Below are positions 34,529-37,175 of a DNA stretch of 37,175 nt, piece by piece. The stretch comes from JAUWBF01 sp043815125 (lineage in GTDB: Bacteria; Verrucomicrobiota; Verrucomicrobiia; Opitutales; Opitutaceae), in NCBI GenBank assembly GCA_043815125.1, contig JBDRJH010000098.1, forward strand, positions 1 through 37,175. Direction: 5' to 3'. Positions within the stretch are counted from its first letter, which is position 1, and each line of letters starts with the position of its first letter. A program made the translations under genes and the position numbers. The notes beneath the pieces were generated by a model, which was given only the letters and a program-made list of their open reading frames with translations, did not search any database and was not told where the DNA came from.

Positions 34529-34829
34529 TCGGAGTTTTAACGCAGAGGCGCAAAGGCGCGGAGTTTGCAAGGATTCGAATCACGGAGTTTTTAGCCACGA
34601 AAAGTCACAAAAACGCACAAAAAATCCGGGCTCTTTTTTGTGTCTTTTCGTGCCTCTTCGTGGCCATCACTCCGCACCTTTAGTCACCAATCCAGATTAG
34701 CCACAAAGAGCACAAAAAACGCAGAATACTGAATCACCAGCTTTTGCGCCTTCTGTGCCTTTTGTGGCCAAACTCCGCCTTCTCGCTCCGCGACCTTTGC
34801 GTCTCCGCGTCTTTGCGTTAAAACTCCGA
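34529..34829. repeat. Composite nested inverted-repeat element E between metG and menF
   Basis: Outer arms: TCGGAGTTTTAACGCAGAGG at 34529 and CTTTGCGTTAAAACTCCGA ending at 34829, built of CGCAAAGG/CGCGGAG-type units of 8 nt. Two complete inner inverted repeats lie inside: 34593-34665 (GCCACGAAAAG... against CTTCGTGGCC) and 34696-34769 (GCCACAAAGAGCAC... against GTGCCTTTTGTGGCC). The second is an inverted copy of the inner module of the elements at 15928 and 18930. The element fills the gap, ending 14 bp before the menF ATG and starting 4 bp after the metG stop. Confidence 0.88.
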
Positions 34830-34843
34830 ATCCTCCCGTCCTC

Positions 34844-36256
34844 ATGCTGACCCTGCCGATCAATCCCGCCGAGAACGCTTCGCCCGAGGCGCTCCTCGCG
34901 TTCCTGTCGCAGTGCCGCGACATGGCGCGCTCCGACGGACGTGCGCGACTGGTCAGCATCTCGATCAAGGTGCCGGCGCTCGATCCGCTGGCCGTGCTCG
35001 AGTCGATCTACGAGGCCGGTGAACTCCACTTCTACGCCGAGCGTCCGTCCGACCTCACCGCCATCGCCGGGGCCGAGGCCGTGCTCACGCACGAGTGCGC
35101 CGGCGCGGATCGCTTTGCCTCGGCTAAGGCGTTTGTCGACGACGTCTTTGACCGCACCGTCGCGGTCGGCGCGGTGGATGCCCCCTTTGGCGGACCGCAC
35201 GTGTTCGCCGGTTTCGCGTTTCAGGACGAGGTCGCCGACGGCGAACCATTCCCCGCCGCCCGCCTCTTCGTGCCGCGCTGGCAGGTCGCCCGCGCCGGCG
35301 ACACCACCACCGCCGTGGCCAACCTGCTCGTCGCGCCCGACGCCGAACTCGCCGCGCTGGCCGAACGCGTGTGGCGCGCGCACGCCAAGTTCGGCAACGT
35401 GCGCTACCGCGAAACTCCGGTCATGGAAAGCGCGCCGCTTGCCTTTACGGCCAACGAGGTCGGCGACTACCGCGCCTCGGTCGCGCAGGCGTTGACCGAG
35501 ATCGGGCGCGGCGACTTCCAAAAAATCGTGCTGGCGCGTGCGCTCGGCCTGACCGCCAACCAGCCGCTGCATCCGCTGCGCGTGCTCAACGGACTGCGCG
35601 AACGGTTCCCGGAGTGCACCAGCTTTTCCTTCGCCGACGCGCACGGTCGCAGCTTCATCGGCGCGAGTCCCGAGCGCCTGCTGCGCGTCAGCCGCGGCGT
35701 GCTGGAAACCGAGGCGCTGGCCGGCTCGACCCGACGCGGGCAGGGCGCGGCCGAGGACGCCGCGCTGGGCGCCGCGTTGCTCGGCAGCGAAAAGGACCGC
35801 CGCGAGCAGCGCCATGTGCTCGACTCGATCATCCGCCGTCTGACGCCGCTCGGCGTGCGGCCGGAGTTTGGCGACGAGCCCGGGCTCAAAAAGCTGGCCA
35901 ACGTGCAGCATCTGCACACGCCGGTGAAGGCGGCGCTGCCGGCCGGTATTCATTTTTTGGATGCGCTGGCCGCGTTGCATCCGACGCCGGCGGTCGGCGG
36001 TTCGCCGCGCGGGGTGGCGGTGGCGCGCATCCGTTCGCTGGAAGGCTTTGACCGCGGACTCTACGCCGGTGCGATCGGCTGGCTCAACGCGCGCGGCGGC
36101 GGCGAGTTCCTGGTCGGGTTACGTTCGGGTCTGGTCGAGGGCGAACACGCCCGCCTCTACGCCGGCGCGGGCATCGTGGCCGGTTCGGATCCGGAGCGGG
36201 AGTTTGCCGAGACCGACCTGAAGTTCCGCGCCATGCGCGAGGCCCTCGGCGGGTGA
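34844..36256 (+). CDS. menF: Isochorismate synthase, MenF/EntC family
   Basis: 470 residues. It converts chorismate to isochorismate, the first step of menaquinone synthesis (or of siderophore synthesis). The chorismate-binding domain covers about 200-468: FQKIVLARA with Lys 227 (general base in isochorismate synthases), FIGASPERLL, LAGSTRRG, LHTPVKA, HPTPAVGGSPR, GLYAGAIGW and AGAGIVAGSDPEREFAETDL. The N-terminal 180 residues are more variable, as usual. MenF rather than EntC is preferred because no siderophore genes are near and a DHNA-CoA-hydrolase-like gene is at 5310. The leader is formed by the repeat element 34529-34829. ATG follows CCCGTCCTC. Confidence 0.88.
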   Translation: MLTLPINPAENASPEALLAFLSQCRDMARSDGRARLVSISIKVPALDPLAVLESIYEAGELHFYAERPSDLTAIAGAEAVLTHECAGADRFASAKAFVDDVFDRTVAVGAVDAPFGGPHVFAGFAFQDEVADGEPFPAARLFVPRWQVARAGDTTTAVANLLVAPDAELAALAERVWRAHAKFGNVRYRETPVMESAPLAFTANEVGDYRASVAQALTEIGRGDFQKIVLARALGLTANQPLHPLRVLNGLRERFPECTSFSFADAHGRSFIGASPERLLRVSRGVLETEALAGSTRRGQGAAEDAALGAALLGSEKDRREQRHVLDSIIRRLTPLGVRPEFGDEPGLKKLANVQHLHTPVKAALPAGIHFLDALAALHPTPAVGGSPRGVAVARIRSLEGFDRGLYAGAIGWLNARGGGEFLVGLRSGLVEGEHARLYAGAGIVAGSDPEREFAETDLKFRAMREALGG

Positions 36257-36276
36257 ATGGTCGCGGTGCTTCCGAC

Positions 36277-36350
36277 GTAGCGGAAGCGCGGAGCGCTTTC
36301 GTCGGGCGAAGCAGCTCCGACGAAACGAAATGGCTCCGCCATTCCGCTAC
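36277..36350. repeat. REPIN-like inverted repeat 3 after menF
   Basis: GTAGCGGAA (36277-36285) pairs with TTCCGCTAC (36342-36350), and inside it TTTCGTCGG (36297-36305) pairs with CCGACGAAA (36317-36325), giving nested stems. GTAGCG at the end is like the end of the element at 13074 (GTAGCGC). It lies 20 bp after the menF stop. Confidence 0.65.
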
Positions 36351-36370
36351 AGGAATCGGTGGATGCCTTG

Positions 36371-36465
36371 TCGGAGCGGCGGCAATCCTGCCGCCGGAGT
36401 TGCATTGACTTGGGTCTTCGCGAAATGGATGCCCTGCTCGGCGGCACGATTGCCGCCGCTCCGTC
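36371..36465. repeat. REPIN-like element 4: two inverted copies of one palindromic unit
   Basis: Unit 1: CGGCGGCA (36377-36384), loop ATCC, TGCCGCCG (36389-36396), preceded by TCGGAG. Unit 2 on the other strand: TGCCGCCG/CGGCGGCA at 36439-36458 with loop CGAT, followed by GCTCCGTCGAAC. Both read GGAGCGGCGGCAAT on their own strand, so unit 2 is an inverted copy of unit 1 about 45 bp away. That is the defining build of a REPIN. Confidence 0.72.
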
Positions 36466-36504
36466 GAACCACGTCATTCACCCACTGAAAACAACAAGGA
36501 GCCC

Positions 36505-36537
36505 CAAAAAAAACGCCGCCCGGGTGCGGGCGGCGTC
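36505..36537 (-). terminator. Rho-independent terminator of trxA
   Basis: ACGCCGCCCG (36513-36522) and CGGGCGGCGT (36527-36536) form a perfect 10-bp GC-rich stem with a 4-nt loop. On the minus strand it is followed by a run of eight T (36506-36513). It lies 38 bp after the trxA stop codon. Confidence 0.9.
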
Positions 36538-36574
36538 GAACAAGTGGCCGGCGACATCGTCCGGCGGCGCGGGC

Positions 36575-36898
36575 TCAGGCGTGGGCCAGAAGCTTTTCCT
36601 TGATGGCGGCCTTGGGCATCATGCCGACGAGGGTGTCGACGACCTTGCCGTTTTTGAAGATGAGCAGGGTGGGGATGGCGCGCACGCCGAACTCGGCCGC
36701 GAGGGCGTCGTTGTCGTCGACGTTGACCTTGGCGATGGCGGCCTGGCCCGCGACTTCGCCGGCGAGCTCCTCGAGGAGCGGGGCGATGGCTTTGCAGGGA
36801 CCGCACCACGGGGCCCAGAAGTCCACGAGCGTGGGCTGGGCGCCGGCAACGGCGGCTTTGAAGGAGTCGGTTTCGAGTTGGGCGATGTTGGCGGACAT
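36575..36898 (-). CDS. trxA: Thioredoxin
   Basis: 107 residues, the normal thioredoxin length. Active site WCGPC at 31-35 within VDFWAPWCGPCKAIAP; the conserved cis-Pro is in AIPTLLIF; FKNGKVVD follows. It reduces protein disulphides in the cytoplasm with electrons from thioredoxin reductase. No signal peptide. It starts 2 bp after the stop of the upstream membrane protein gene, so the two share a transcript that ends at the terminator 36505-36537. No Shine-Dalgarno sequence. Confidence 0.97.
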   Translation of the reverse strand: MSANIAQLETDSFKAAVAGAQPTLVDFWAPWCGPCKAIAPLLEELAGEVAGQAAIAKVNVDDNDALAAEFGVRAIPTLLIFKNGKVVDTLVGMMPKAAIKEKLLAHA

Positions 36899-36900
36899 AG

Positions 36901-37175
36901 TCAGTTTTTCAGGAAGAGGAGGACGGCGCTGGCCACGGAAACGACGGCGGCGAGGCCGGCGAGCGCGCCCGCCCAGCCGGGCACGGAGTCGGCGGATTCG
37001 TCGATCTTGGGCATCGGCGAGGAGAACTGGCGGGCGTAGGAGGGGAGCTTGACCGCGCCCTCGATCTGTTGGTTGGTCAGCGGCTTCTCGGAGCCGATGG
37101 GCTTGCTGGAGAGGCGCAGGGTGGGCTTGACGGGGGCCGGGGTGGCGGCGGCGGGCGCGGGCGCGGCGGGCGCCG
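36901..37175 (-). CDS. C-terminal part of a membrane-anchored protein, function unknown
   Basis: Partial: the start is outside the window; 91 complete codons are present to the TGA at 36901-36903. The visible protein begins with an Ala/Pro-rich stretch (APAAPAPAAATPAPVKPT), continues LRLSSKPIGSEKPLTNQQIE and MPKIDESADSVPGWAG, and ends in a hydrophobic helix (about the last 24 residues, LAAVVSVASAVLLFLKN), so it is a tail-anchored or C-terminally anchored protein with a Pro-rich linker. I do not recognise the family. It lies 2 bp from trxA in the same direction. Confidence 0.7.
   Translation of the reverse strand, partial: APAAPAPAAATPAPVKPTLRLSSKPIGSEKPLTNQQIEGAVKLPSYARQFSSPMPKIDESADSVPGWAGALAGLAAVVSVASAVLLFLKN

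Overview
The window is GC-rich bacterial chromosome with tightly packed genes. The best guess is Verrucomicrobiota, family Opitutaceae. The reasons are a system II (ResB/CcsA) cytochrome c module, SHD1-like secreted proteins, prepilin genes with a very large PilX-like protein, almost no Shine-Dalgarno sequences, and many intergenic inverted repeats built from CACGAAG/CACAGAG/CACAAAAG units. The assignment is inference; no rRNA or tRNA gene lies in the window.

Layout. 1-2610 (minus): cytochrome c maturation (ccsA partial, resB) and a lipoprotein with a duplicated domain. 2912-5224: a small membrane protein facing a PolX DNA polymerase/exonuclease. 5310-11026 (plus): a thioesterase resembling DHNA-CoA hydrolase, IMP dehydrogenase, a large protein of unknown function, HisF and a lipoprotein. 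11270-12848 (minus): two secreted proteins. 13277-23764 (minus): the centrepiece. It holds the three genes for the osmolyte N-acetylglutaminylglutamine amide (NAGGN): asnO-type amidotransferase, GNAT/ATP-grasp synthetase and M42 peptidase. A dipeptide-type ABC transporter (dppA, dppB, a fused dppC-dppD, dppF) follows in the same direction. Every gap of the transporter part is filled by an inverted-repeat element. 24056-26464 (plus): metallo-beta-lactamase-fold hydrolase, ribD and rdgB, overlapping. 26566-32849 (minus): a prepilin operon (PilV-, PilW-, PilX-like plus an exported protein) downstream of a histidine kinase/response regulator pair. 32983-36256 (plus): metG and isochorismate synthase, separated by a 301-bp composite repeat. 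36575-37175 (minus): thioredoxin and the end of a membrane-anchored protein.

How the parts may work together. asnO, ngg and the M42 gene overlap by 8 and 4 bp and should be co-translated. The transporter could recover NAGGN or supply glutamine-containing peptides (inference). The AT-rich leader before asnO carries a terminator-like hairpin just ahead of the start codon, so control by attenuation is possible. The menI-like thioesterase and menF point to menaquinone synthesis, which fits the c-type cytochrome machinery.

The least explained structure is the repeat system. Arms of 8-9-nt units form long hairpins. A roughly 72-bp module occurs three times, once inverted, nested inside larger repeats. 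One repeat supplies the likely start codon of dppA, and a different short repeat encodes the linker of the dppC-dppD fusion.
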